A stretch of DNA of 64,000 nt, from positions 3,658,001-3,722,000 of the forward strand of contig NZ_JAUSYB010000001.1 in the NCBI RefSeq assembly GCF_030816505.1. The letters are read 5' to 3'. The translations under genes and the position numbers were made by a program. The stretch's first letter is position 1. Each line of letters begins with the position of its first letter. The notes beneath the pieces were generated by a model, which was not told where the DNA came from, ran no database searches, and saw only the letters and a list, made by a program, of their open reading frames with translations. This stretch comes from Microbacterium sp. W4I20 (GTDB lineage Bacteria; Actinomycetota; Actinomycetes; Actinomycetales; Microbacteriaceae). Below, piece by piece: positions 1-6,877 of this stretch.

Positions 1-1
1 G

Positions 2-664
2 CAGGTCATCGCCTCGATCGACCGCCCGGACAACGGCATCTGGGAGATCCGGGGCGAGCCGCAGTGGTTCACCCACTCCCGGGTCATGATGTGGGCGGCG
101 GTCGACCGCGGGGTGCGTGCCGTGCGGGAGCACGGTCTCGCCGGAGACGCCGACCGATGGGAGACCGTCCGCGACCGGCTGCGCGCTGAGATCGACGAGC
201 GCGGCGTGGATCCGGACGGCGGCTACTTCACCCAGCACTACGGCTCGACCGAGGTCGACGCGTCGCTGCTGGTGCTGCCGCAGGTCGGCTACTGCGCCCC
301 CGACGATCCCCGGATGCTGCGCACGGTCGAGCAGATGGAGCGGATGCTGCTCCGTGACGGCTTCCTGCTGCGATACCGCACGGAGTCCGGCGTCGACGGA
401 CTCGCCGGCGACGAGCATCCGTTCATCGCCTGCAGCTTCTGGCTCGTCGAGCAGTACGCGGCGACCGGTCGCAGCGACGAGGCCCGCGATCTGATGGCAC
501 GACTGCTCGCGATGACCAACGACCTCGGGCTCTTGTCCGAGGAGTACGACGTCGGGAACGACCGCCAGGCGGGGAACACCCCGCAGGCGCTCTCGCATCT
601 CAGTCTCATCCGCGCGGCGGACGCCCTCGCCGGGCACAGGGGCCGCGCCGCCGACCGCCGGTGA
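2..664 (+). CDS. Glycoside hydrolase family 15 protein, C-terminal part (5' end outside window)
   Basis: The reading frame is open from base 2 and enters the window inside the gene; about 220 C-terminal residues are present. They carry the family pattern D-x-GIWE-x-RG followed by FTHSRVM, and near the end LLSEEYD, where the second acidic residue matches the catalytic base of GH15 (alpha/alpha)6-barrel enzymes. Actinobacterial members of about 600 residues are glucoamylase-like or trehalose-hydrolysing enzymes and are usually cytoplasmic. Substrate cannot be decided from this fragment. The GH65 enzyme and alpha-glucoside-type transporter in the same window fit a role in alpha-glucan or trehalose metabolism. 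Confidence 0.88.
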   Translation, partial: QVIASIDRPDNGIWEIRGEPQWFTHSRVMMWAAVDRGVRAVREHGLAGDADRWETVRDRLRAEIDERGVDPDGGYFTQHYGSTEVDASLLVLPQVGYCAPDDPRMLRTVEQMERMLLRDGFLLRYRTESGVDGLAGDEHPFIACSFWLVEQYAATGRSDEARDLMARLLAMTNDLGLLSEEYDVGNDRQAGNTPQALSHLSLIRAADALAGHRGRAADRR

Positions 665-682
665 TCCCCTCGGCGCCACGAT

Positions 683-712
683 TTGGGGCCTGGCGGTGGG
701 GTGAGGTAGCCT
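683..712 (+). promoter_or_regulatory. Probable promoter of rplJ-rplL
   Basis: TTGGGG (683-688) and TAGCCT (707-712) are separated by 18 nt and lie directly upstream of the structured L10 leader. The -10 matches the TANNNT pattern seen before many genes in this window. Inference from sequence only. Confidence 0.5.
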
Positions 713-719
713 TGTCGTA

Positions 720-908
720 ACCGAAGACCGCTGGTCATCGTCGTGCGCGCAAGTGCGAGGCGATCGAAGCTCTGCACAGCAGGGGCCCGCGCAGGACACG
801 AACTTCTCGAAGCTCCGTGCGCTTGCGCCGGAGCTTCTTTCTTTTGCAGGGGGTCCGAGGTCGGCGCCCCACCACCGTGCGGCGCCTCGTACACACCAAG
901 GAGTGACC
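720..908 (+). promoter_or_regulatory. L10 ribosomal leader (5' UTR of rplJ)
   Basis: A roughly 190-nt leader precedes rplJ. Bacterial rplJ-rplL operons usually have such an L10-binding leader, through which the L10(L12)4 complex represses its own synthesis. The stretch is GC-rich, contains several complementary segments and ends in a hairpin with a T-rich tail (809-845), so control may work partly by premature termination. Position and context support the call; I have not matched it to a covariance model. Confidence 0.65.
809..845 (+). terminator. Intrinsic terminator/attenuator inside the rplJ leader
   Basis: GAAGCTCCG (809-817) pairs perfectly with CGGAGCTTC (829-837), followed at once by TTTCTTTT. 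This is a textbook Rho-independent signal placed 64 nt before the rplJ start, so it would truncate the leader transcript unless an alternative fold forms. Confidence 0.7.
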
Positions 909-1397
909 ATGGCGCAGAAGGATGCATCGGTCGCCGAGCTCACGAAGTCATTCGAGAACTCGAACGCCGTCCTGCTGACCGAGTACCGCGGTCTGACGGT
1001 TGCCCAGCTCAAGGAGCTGCGCAACAGCATCCGTCAGAATGCCGAGTACGCCGTGGTGAAGAACACGCTGACCAAGATCGCCGCCAACAAGGCCGGGATC
1101 ACCACGCTGGACGACGACCTCAAGGGTCCGTCGGCCGTCGCGTTCGTGCATGGCGACTTCGTCGCCACTGCCAAGGCTCTGAGTGACTTCGCCAAGGCCA
1201 ACCCGCTTCTCGTGATCAAGTCCGGCGTCTTCGAGGGCAACGCCCTCTCCGCCGACGAGGTCAGCAAGTACGCCGCGCTGGAGAGCCGTGAGGTTCTGCT
1301 GGCGAAGGCTGCGGGCATGATGAAGGCGACGATGGGCAAGGCTGCCGCCACCATCGACGCGCTTCGCGAAAAGCTGGAGACCGCTGAGGCCGCGTAA
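909..1397 (+). CDS. rplJ: 50S ribosomal protein L10
   Basis: 162 residues, normal length for bacterial L10, the stalk base protein that anchors L7/L12 dimers on the large subunit and represses its own operon. The N-terminal rRNA-binding part contains LTEYRGLTVAQLKELR and VVKNTLTKIA; the C-terminal helix rich in Ala, Glu and Lys is the L12-docking region. ATG at 909 is chosen because homology begins there and AAGGAGTG lies just upstream; an open frame continues further 5' but that is leader. rplL follows after 48 nt in the same operon. Confidence 0.97.
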   Translation: MAQKDASVAELTKSFENSNAVLLTEYRGLTVAQLKELRNSIRQNAEYAVVKNTLTKIAANKAGITTLDDDLKGPSAVAFVHGDFVATAKALSDFAKANPLLVIKSGVFEGNALSADEVSKYAALESREVLLAKAAGMMKATMGKAAATIDALREKLETAEAA

Positions 1398-1445
1398 GCG
1401 TCCGGCGATCTTTTTCACAAAACCCCATCTATTAGGAGATACATC

Positions 1446-1823
1446 ATGGCGAAGCTTTCCACTGAGGAGCTGCTCGAGCAGTTCGCTGGCCTGACCCTCG
1501 TCGAGCTCAACGACTTCGTGAAGGCGTTCGAGGAGAAGTTCGAGGTCACCGCTGCTGCACCCGTCGCCGTTGCCGGCGCAGGTGGCGGCGCTGCTGAAGA
1601 GGTCGAGGAGAAGGATTCCTTCGACGTCGTCCTCGAGGCTGCCGGAGACAAGAAGATCCAGGTCATCAAGACCGTTCGCGAGCTCACCTCGCTCGGTCTC
1701 GGCGAGGCCAAGGCCGTCGTCGACGGTGCTCCCAAGGCTGTGCTCGAGGGCGCGACCAAGGAAGCAGCCGAGAAGGCCAAGGAAGCCCTCGAGGCTGCCG
1801 GCGCGACCGTCACCCTCAAGTAA
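1446..1823 (+). CDS. rplL: 50S ribosomal protein L7/L12
   Basis: 125 residues, typical of L7/L12, the multicopy stalk protein that recruits translation factors. The N-terminal dimerisation helices (about residues 1-35) are followed by an Ala/Gly-rich hinge (about 38-52) and the C-terminal factor-binding domain with [24 protein letters not shown] 1446 has AGGAGAT 6-7 nt upstream. It is the last gene of the rplJ operon; a strong hairpin terminator lies 54 nt after the stop. Confidence 0.97.
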   Translation: MAKLSTEELLEQFAGLTLVELNDFVKAFEEKFEVTAAAPVAVAGAGGGAAEEVEEKDSFDVVLEAAGDKKIQVIKTVRELTSLGLGEAKAVVDGAPKAVLEGATKEAAEKAKEALEAAGATVTLK

Positions 1824-1876
1824 TCCGGTCCGGGACGAGGCGCACGGCGTCTCGTCCCGGCGGATCACGCTTCATC

Positions 1877-1904
1877 GAAGGCCCCGGGTCCGCCCGGGGC
1901 CTTC
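1877..1904 (+). terminator. Terminator after rplJ-rplL
   Basis: GAAGGCCCCGGG (1877-1888) and CCCGGGGCCTTC (1893-1904) form a perfect 12-bp stem with a 4-nt loop. It lies between the convergent rplL and LacI-family genes, so it may stop transcription from both sides. Confidence 0.8.
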
Positions 1905-1926
1905 GTGCGTCCCCGGTGCGGGAAGG

Positions 1927-2934
1927 TCACTGACGCGGGGCGGCCGTGGAGCTGCGCACCACGAGGGCGGATGCCGCGGCGATGTGCTCCGCCGGCGCGT
2001 CGGGGTCGCTCATTCGGAGCGTCAGCAGTCGGACGGCTTCGTGCCCCTGCTCTCGCGGGGACTGCTTGATCGTCGTCAGTGAGAACATCTCGGCGTGCTC
2101 GTGGTCGTCGATGCCGACGACGCTGAGCTCGGCGGGCACGGCGATGCCGAGTCGCCGCGCCGCGATCACGGCGCCGATCGCCGCCTCGTCGCAGACGCCG
2201 ACGATCGCCGTGGGACGATGCCTGCGGTCGCCGAGCAGCCCTGCCGCTGCCGCGTAGCCGCCGGGCATGGTCGGGGAGGCGTGGGTGACGCGCGCCTGGG
2301 CCGTGAGCCCGGCGGCGTCGAGGGCGTCACGGTAGCCGTCGAGGCGTCGGGCGTCTCCGATGCTCAGCTCCGCGGCATCGGCCGAGCCGCCGATGAACGT
2401 GATGTCGGTGTGCCCGAGGTCGAGGAGATGCTCGGTGGCGATGCGCGCGGCGGCCGTGTCGTCGATCGACACGGCGCTCGACCCGGCGCTGTACGGTCCG
2501 ACGCTCACCAGCGGGCGGTCGGCGCGCTGCAGGCGCTCGAGCTCGCGTGCGCTCGGCTGGATGCCGACGGCGATGATGCCGTCGAAACGCCGACGGGGGA
2601 GGACCTGATCGAACAGTCGCTCCCGGGCGCGCGAGCCTTCCGGCACACCGTAGAGGGATAGGTCGTAGTCGAGCGCGAACAGGGACTCCTGGATGCCGGC
2701 GAGTAATTCGGCGAAGAACCACCGGTCGACGGGCGGCATGACGACGCCGACGGTCTGCGTCCGCCCGGTCGCGAGGCTGGTTGCGGACGAGTGCGCGACG
2801 TACGAAAGGCCGCGGGCTGCATCCTCCACGCGGAGCCGGGTCTCTGCGGAGACGTAGCCGTTCCCGCTCAGCGCGCGACTGGCCGTCGCCTTCGACACGC
2901 CGGCACGTGCCGCGACATCCGCGATCGTGCTCAT
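1927..2934 (-). CDS. LacI-family sugar-responsive repressor
   Basis: 335 residues, full LacI/GalR length. Residues about 2-28 are the helix-turn-helix plus hinge pattern (TIADVAARAGVSKATASRALSGNGYVS), followed by a periplasmic-binding-protein-like effector domain with VGVVMPPVDRWFFAEL and the SVVGIDDHEHAEMF region. ATG 2934 has AGGAGG 4-5 nt upstream. The gene is divergent from a CUT1 sugar transporter, and three palindromic LacI-type sites lie between them, one on its own predicted -35. It is therefore probably the local repressor of the transporter and of itself, released by a sugar. The effector cannot be read from sequence. Confidence 0.92.
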   Translation of the reverse strand: MSTIADVAARAGVSKATASRALSGNGYVSAETRLRVEDAARGLSYVAHSSATSLATGRTQTVGVVMPPVDRWFFAELLAGIQESLFALDYDLSLYGVPEGSRARERLFDQVLPRRRFDGIIAVGIQPSARELERLQRADRPLVSVGPYSAGSSAVSIDDTAAARIATEHLLDLGHTDITFIGGSADAAELSIGDARRLDGYRDALDAAGLTAQARVTHASPTMPGGYAAAAGLLGDRRHRPTAIVGVCDEAAIGAVIAARRLGIAVPAELSVVGIDDHEHAEMFSLTTIKQSPREQGHEAVRLLTLRMSDPDAPAEHIAAASALVVRSSTAAPRQ

Positions 2935-2998
2935 CGGTCCTCCTCGACCTGCCCACGCTGCAACGCGAGTGGCGACGCGCGGACGCGTGCCGGGTCAC

Positions 2999-3027
2999 AG
3001 CGTAGCCGTTACGAGTGAGAAAAGGAA
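2999..3027 (-). promoter_or_regulatory. Predicted promoter of the LacI-family gene
   Basis: On the minus strand TTCCTT (complement of 3022-3027) and TACGCT (complement of 2999-3004) are 17 nt apart, about 65 nt before the repressor start. The palindrome at 3024-3035 overlaps the -35, which would give autorepression. Inference. Confidence 0.4.
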
Positions 3028-3035
3028 CCGGTTCC
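3024..3035. promoter_or_regulatory. LacI-type operator GGAACCGGTTCC
   Basis: Perfect 12-bp palindrome with the central CG typical of LacI-family operators. It overlaps the predicted -35 of the repressor gene. A one-mismatch copy lies at 3148-3159 near the transporter start. Confidence 0.7.
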
Positions 3036-3048
3036 ACAACCGATTCGA

Positions 3049-3060
3049 GGGAGCGCTCCC
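3049..3060. promoter_or_regulatory. CebR-type operator GGGAGCGCTCCC
   Basis: Perfect 12-bp palindrome followed by A. It matches the core of the box TGGGAGCGCTCCCA known for actinobacterial CebR/CelR regulators of cellobiose genes. It lies 29 nt upstream of the predicted transporter -35. A second identical 12-mer lies at 61085-61096. Confidence 0.7.
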
Positions 3061-3088
3061 ATGAGGCGACGACGATGCGGCCGAAAGG

Positions 3089-3116
3089 TTGCGAGCTTGT
3101 GACCGTTGCTTATTGT
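3089..3116 (+). promoter_or_regulatory. Predicted promoter of the sugar ABC transporter operon
   Basis: TTGCGA (3089-3094) and TATTGT (3111-3116) with a 16-nt spacer. Transcription would start near 3122, upstream of the operator-like site at 3148-3159, so a bound repressor would block elongation. Inference. Confidence 0.5.
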
Positions 3117-3147
3117 GCGGGGCGTCGAAAGGCAAGTAGGTTGGCCT

Positions 3148-3159
3148 GGAATCGGTTCC
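3148..3159. promoter_or_regulatory. LacI-type operator GGAATCGGTTCC
   Basis: Differs at one position from the perfect palindrome at 3024-3035. It lies just downstream of the predicted transporter start site, so a dimer bound here and at the upstream sites could loop the DNA. Probably the main operator of the transporter operon. Confidence 0.6.
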
Positions 3160-3222
3160 TGAACGACGCCAGGGGTGGCGTCGGATGAGGGAGGAACCAT
3201 GTACTCGAAGAGGAGAATTCAC

Positions 3223-4545
3223 ATGACTCTGTCACAGCGTTCACGGCGGCTCGTGCCGCTCGCCCTGCTGGGCGTGACGGGAATCACACTTGCTGCCTGC
3301 GGTGCTCCGGGCGGTGCTCCCGGAGGCGGCGAAGGCGGTGGCGGAGGCGGCGACAACACCGTCACGATCTACGGCACGATCGTGGAGGGTGAGGCGGAAC
3401 TTCTCGCACAGTCCTGGGAGGACTTCGAGAAGGAGAACGACATCAAGATCAAGTACGAGGGCAGCCAGGACTTCGAGACGCAGCTCGGCACCCGCGCACA
3501 GGGCGGCAACCCGCCCGACATCGCGATCTTCCCGCAGCCGGGTCTGTTCGCCGACTACGCATCGCGCGACCTGCTGAAGCCGGCTCCGGATGCCGTCAAG
3601 AAGAACGCCGAAGAGGGCTGGACCCAGGGCTGGGTCGACTTCGGCACCTACGACGGCACGTTCTACGGCGCACCGCTGATGGCGAGCGTCAAGGGCTGGA
3701 TCTGGTACTCGCCGGCGAAGTTCGCCGAGTGGGGTGTCGAAGAGCCGAAGACCCTGGACGAGCTGATGACGCTCACCCAGACGATCAAGGACAAGAGCGG
3801 CGCCGCTCCGTGGTGCGCCGGCTTCGAATCGGGAGTCGCCACCGGCTGGCCGGGCACCGACTGGATCGAGGACTTCGTCCTCCGTAACGCGGGTACCGAC
3901 GTCTACGACCAGTGGGTCAAGAACGAGATCCCCTTCACCGACCCGCAGATCAAGGAAGCGTTCGACGCGACCGGTGAGATCCTCCTGAACCCCGAGTACG
4001 TCAACGCCGGACTCGGCGACGTGCGCTCGATCAACTCGACCGCGTTCGGTGACGTGGCCGCGAAGGTCGCCAGCGGCGAATGCGCTCTGACCCACCAGGC
4101 TTCGTTCCTCTCGGGCTTCTACCCCGAGGGCACGAACTTCGCCGAGGACGGCGACGTCTGGGCGTTCCTGATGCCGAGCACGAACGCGGACGAGACGCTC
4201 ATCACCGGTGGTGGCGAGATCGTCGGCGCGTTCAGCGACGACGAGGCGACGCAGAAGGTGCTGGAGTACCTGTCCAGCCCGGAGTGGGCGACCAGCCGCC
4301 TCGCACTCGGCGGCGTGACCTCCGCGAACAAGGGCCTCGACCTCGACGTCGTCAAGGACCCGATCCTGCAGGAGTCGATCAAGCTCCTCCAGGACGACGA
4401 GGTCACGTTCCGCTTCGACGGTTCGGACCAGATGCCGGGTGCGGTCGGCTCCGGCACGTTCTGGAAGGGCATCGTGGCCTGGGTCAACGGGACCTCGACC
4501 GACGACGTGCTCACGCAGATCCAGACCGGCTGGCCTTCCAGCTGA
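3223..4545 (+). CDS. Sugar ABC transporter substrate-binding lipoprotein (CUT1 family)
   Basis: 440 residues from ATG 3223, normal for family-1 extracellular sugar-binding proteins. An N-terminal signal with RSRR and a hydrophobic stretch ends in the lipobox LAAC, with the acylated Cys at residue 26, followed by a Gly-rich linker; the protein is anchored outside the membrane. Features such as PDIAIFPQPG and GGGEIVGAF fit oligosaccharide/alpha-glucoside binders. ATG 3199 is in frame with its own weaker Shine-Dalgarno sequence (GGGAGG, 4 nt); 3223 has AGGAG at 7 nt and gives a standard signal peptide. Two permease genes follow after a hairpin. No cognate ATPase is encoded nearby. Confidence 0.92.
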   Translation: MTLSQRSRRLVPLALLGVTGITLAACGAPGGAPGGGEGGGGGGDNTVTIYGTIVEGEAELLAQSWEDFEKENDIKIKYEGSQDFETQLGTRAQGGNPPDIAIFPQPGLFADYASRDLLKPAPDAVKKNAEEGWTQGWVDFGTYDGTFYGAPLMASVKGWIWYSPAKFAEWGVEEPKTLDELMTLTQTIKDKSGAAPWCAGFESGVATGWPGTDWIEDFVLRNAGTDVYDQWVKNEIPFTDPQIKEAFDATGEILLNPEYVNAGLGDVRSINSTAFGDVAAKVASGECALTHQASFLSGFYPEGTNFAEDGDVWAFLMPSTNADETLITGGGEIVGAFSDDEATQKVLEYLSSPEWATSRLALGGVTSANKGLDLDVVKDPILQESIKLLQDDEVTFRFDGSDQMPGAVGSGTFWKGIVAWVNGTSTDDVLTQIQTGWPSS

Positions 4546-4552
4546 TCGGATG

Positions 4553-4582
4553 AGGAGGGCCGCCCTGGTGGGCGGCCCTCCT
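4553..4582 (+). terminator. Hairpin between binding-protein and permease genes
   Basis: AGGAGGGCCGCCC (4553-4565) pairs perfectly with GGGCGGCCCTCCT (4570-4582) around a 4-nt loop. It lies 8 nt after the binding-protein stop. Such hairpins in sugar ABC operons stabilise the upstream message or give partial termination, so the binding protein exceeds the permeases. Confidence 0.7.
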
Positions 4583-4648
4583 TCTCACACCCGGCCGGCG
4601 CACTGACGCTCCGGTCGATGATCAGCTCCGTCCCATGAAGGGGAATCC

Positions 4649-5788
4649 GTGAACGCGACTGTGTTCTTCCAATGGATCGGGTCACTTCCGCCGATCCTCC
4701 AGGCAATCGCCGTGGTCATCGCATTCGCGGTGGTCGTGGTGGTGATCCTGCTTCTCGTCGACATCGCGCCCCGCAAGGGTGCGCTCTACACCGGCATCCG
4801 CCTCGCGATGTGCCTGCTCATCCCGCTCGGGGTGATGTGGTTCTTCAACTCCTACTACTGGGCGATGGGCGTGGCGGTCGCGGTCGGCGCCGTGTTCTTC
4901 TTCCTCGACTATCGGTCCCGCGACGGTGCGGGCTACCTCATCCAGCTGGTCGCCTTCATGGCTCCGGCGATGCTGCTGCTTCTGGCCGGGCTCATCCTCC
5001 CGTCCATCCAGACCGTGTACGCGTCGTTCTGGAACTCGACCGGCAGCGACTTCGTCGGCTTCTCGAACTACCTCTGGATCTTCACGCAGTCCGACGGCGT
5101 CTCATCGGTCGTGAACACGATCGTCTGGGTGCTGCTCGTCCCGACGCTGTCGACTCTCATCGGTCTCGCGTACGCCGTCTTCATCGACAAGACCCGCGGC
5201 GAGAAGATCTACAAGCTCCTGGTCTTCATGCCGATGGCGATCTCGTTCGTCGGCGCGAGCATCATCTGGCGCTTCGTCTACGCCTACCGCGGCGGCGAGT
5301 TCGAGCAGATCGGCCTCCTCAACCAGATCCTGGTGTGGTTCGGCGGCGAGCCGCAGCAGTTCCTGCTCAACGGGCCGTGGAACAACCTGGCACTCATCGT
5401 GGTGCTGATCTGGGTGCAGACCGGTTTCGCGATGGTCGTGCTCTCGGCATCCATCAAGGGCGTGCCGCAGGAGCTGCTCGAGGCCGCAGAGCTCGACGGT
5501 GCGAACGCCTGGGAGAGGTTCTGGTCGGTGACCATCCCCTCGATCCGCCCGGCGCTCATCGTCGTGCTCACCACGATCTCGATCGCCTCGCTGAAGGTGT
5601 TCGACATCGTGCGCACGATGACCGGTGGAAACTACGGGACCTCGGTGCTCGCGAACGAGATGTACACGCAGTTCTCCAAGTTCGAGGCGGGACGCAGTGC
5701 TGCGCTCTCCGTCATCCTGTTCATCCTGGTGCTGCCGATCGTCATCTACAACGCGCGCCAGATCAAGAAGCAGCGGGAGATCCGATGA
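4649..5788 (+). CDS. Sugar ABC transporter permease, MalF-type
   Basis: 379 residues starting at GTG 4649 with GAAGGGG upstream. It has about eight hydrophobic segments, the first three forming an N-terminal extension (residues about 10-105) that precedes the binding-protein-dependent transport domain. The EAA loop that contacts the ATPase is visible as EAAELDGANAWERFWSVTIP near residues 278-297. It forms the membrane channel with the next gene product. The stop overlaps the next ATG by 4 nt, indicating translational coupling. Confidence 0.92.
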   Translation: MNATVFFQWIGSLPPILQAIAVVIAFAVVVVVILLLVDIAPRKGALYTGIRLAMCLLIPLGVMWFFNSYYWAMGVAVAVGAVFFFLDYRSRDGAGYLIQLVAFMAPAMLLLLAGLILPSIQTVYASFWNSTGSDFVGFSNYLWIFTQSDGVSSVVNTIVWVLLVPTLSTLIGLAYAVFIDKTRGEKIYKLLVFMPMAISFVGASIIWRFVYAYRGGEFEQIGLLNQILVWFGGEPQQFLLNGPWNNLALIVVLIWVQTGFAMVVLSASIKGVPQELLEAAELDGANAWERFWSVTIPSIRPALIVVLTTISIASLKVFDIVRTMTGGNYGTSVLANEMYTQFSKFEAGRSAALSVILFILVLPIVIYNARQIKKQREIR

Positions 5789-6744
5789 CCGACACCATGA
5801 AGTCAGAGAACACGGCCAGCACGAAGGCGATCACGACCGGCGGCAGGTTCGAAGCCTCGGCCGGGCGTGCGCGCAAGCGCCTCAGCCGGCCCTGGGCGAC
5901 GGTCGCATCGATCGTCATCGCCGTGCTGTGGACGATCCCGACGGTCGGGCTGTTCATCTCGTCGTTCCGCGAGCGCGAAGCGATCGAGACGTCGGGCTGG
6001 TGGACGATCTTCACCAACCCGCAGTTCACCCTCGACAACTACGGGGCTGTGCTGGAGTCGGGCACGACCCAGCTGACGATCCTCGAATCCTTCTTCAACT
6101 CCATCGTGATCACGATCCCGGCCACGATCATCCCGCTGATGATCGCGGCCATGGCGGCGTACGCCTTCTCGTGGATCGAGTTCAAGGGGCGCAACGCGCT
6201 GTTCATCTTCGTGTTCGCGCTGCAGATCGTGCCGATCCAGATGGCGCTCGTGCCGCTGCTGTCGTCGTTCTCGCGGGGGATCAACCTCTTCGGAGTCCAG
6301 GTGACGCTGGGCCTCGACGTCGCAGGCGGTTACGCGCAGGTCTGGTTCGCCCACACCATGTTCGCGCTGCCGCTGGCGATCTACCTGCTGCACAACTTCA
6401 TGTCGGAGATCCCGGGCGAGATCATCGAGGCCGCGCGCGTCGACGGCGCCTCGCGCGGCCAGATCTTCTTCCGGGTCGTGCTGCCGCTGACGATGCCGGC
6501 GATCGCCTCGGTCGCGATCTTCCAGTTCCTGTGGGTCTGGAACGACCTGATCGTCGCGCTCGTCTTCGCCGACGGGGCGGCATCCCCGATCACGAAGGTG
6601 CTCGCCGAGATCACCGGTCGCGGTGAGGGCTGGTACCTCCTCACGGCCGGCGCGTTCGTCTCGATCATCGTTCCGCTCATCGTGTTCTTCTCACTGCAGC
6701 GGTTCTTCGTGCGCGGGCTCCTGGCGGGGTCCACCAAGGGCTGA
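5785..6744 (+). CDS. Sugar ABC transporter permease, MalG-type
   Basis: 319 residues; ATG 5785 overlaps the upstream TGA. After a soluble N-terminal stretch of about 30 residues there are six membrane segments, with the EAA motif EAARVDGASRGQIFFRVVLP near residues 212-231 and the usual GLLAGSTKG C-terminus. It is the second channel subunit of the CUT1 importer. As in many actinobacteria, the energising ATPase is probably a shared MsiK-type protein encoded elsewhere. An interspersed repeat and a strong hairpin follow. Confidence 0.92.
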   Translation: MTDTMKSENTASTKAITTGGRFEASAGRARKRLSRPWATVASIVIAVLWTIPTVGLFISSFREREAIETSGWWTIFTNPQFTLDNYGAVLESGTTQLTILESFFNSIVITIPATIIPLMIAAMAAYAFSWIEFKGRNALFIFVFALQIVPIQMALVPLLSSFSRGINLFGVQVTLGLDVAGGYAQVWFAHTMFALPLAIYLLHNFMSEIPGEIIEAARVDGASRGQIFFRVVLPLTMPAIASVAIFQFLWVWNDLIVALVFADGAASPITKVLAEITGRGEGWYLLTAGAFVSIIVPLIVFFSLQRFFVRGLLAGSTKG

Positions 6745-6813
6745 CCTTCGTCAGCTCAGGGACCGGCCCTTCGTCAGGCTCAGGGACCGCGCTTCGAGCG
6801 AAGCGAGACGAAG
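6745..6813. repeat. Interspersed intergenic repeat, copy 1
   Basis: Contains two tandem versions of CCTTCGTCA(G)GCTCAGGGACCG and then CTTCGAGCGAAGCGAGACGAAG. The same building blocks, in inverted order, recur at 31450-31522. This looks like a dispersed intergenic element of Microbacteriaceae. No ORF is associated. Confidence 0.6.
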
Positions 6814-6818
6814 GACGG

Positions 6819-6856
6819 ATGCCGCGGGCGGCGCAACATGGCCCCGCCCGCGGCAT
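6819..6856. terminator. Strong hairpin after the sugar transporter operon
   Basis: ATGCCGCGGGCGG (6819-6831) and CCGCCCGCGGCAT (6844-6856) form a perfect 13-bp stem with a 12-nt loop. There is no T tract. It lies between the transporter operon and the cbs -10 box, so it probably acts as a transcription barrier. Confidence 0.55.
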
Positions 6857-6865
6857 CCGTCCCCG

Positions 6866-6871
6866 TACCCT
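6866..6871 (+). promoter_or_regulatory. -10 box of cbs (leaderless start)
   Basis: TACCCT lies 6 nt before the cbs ATG and there is no Shine-Dalgarno sequence in the gap, so transcription should begin at or next to the start codon. No convincing -35 is visible because the position falls in the preceding hairpin. Confidence 0.55.
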
Positions 6872-6877
6872 GAAGTC

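Noticed and set aside
4672..5784. Extension of the second permease frame upstream through the first permease
   Set aside because: This part is the shifted frame of the first permease gene and is Arg/Pro/His-rich. The real start is ATG 5785.
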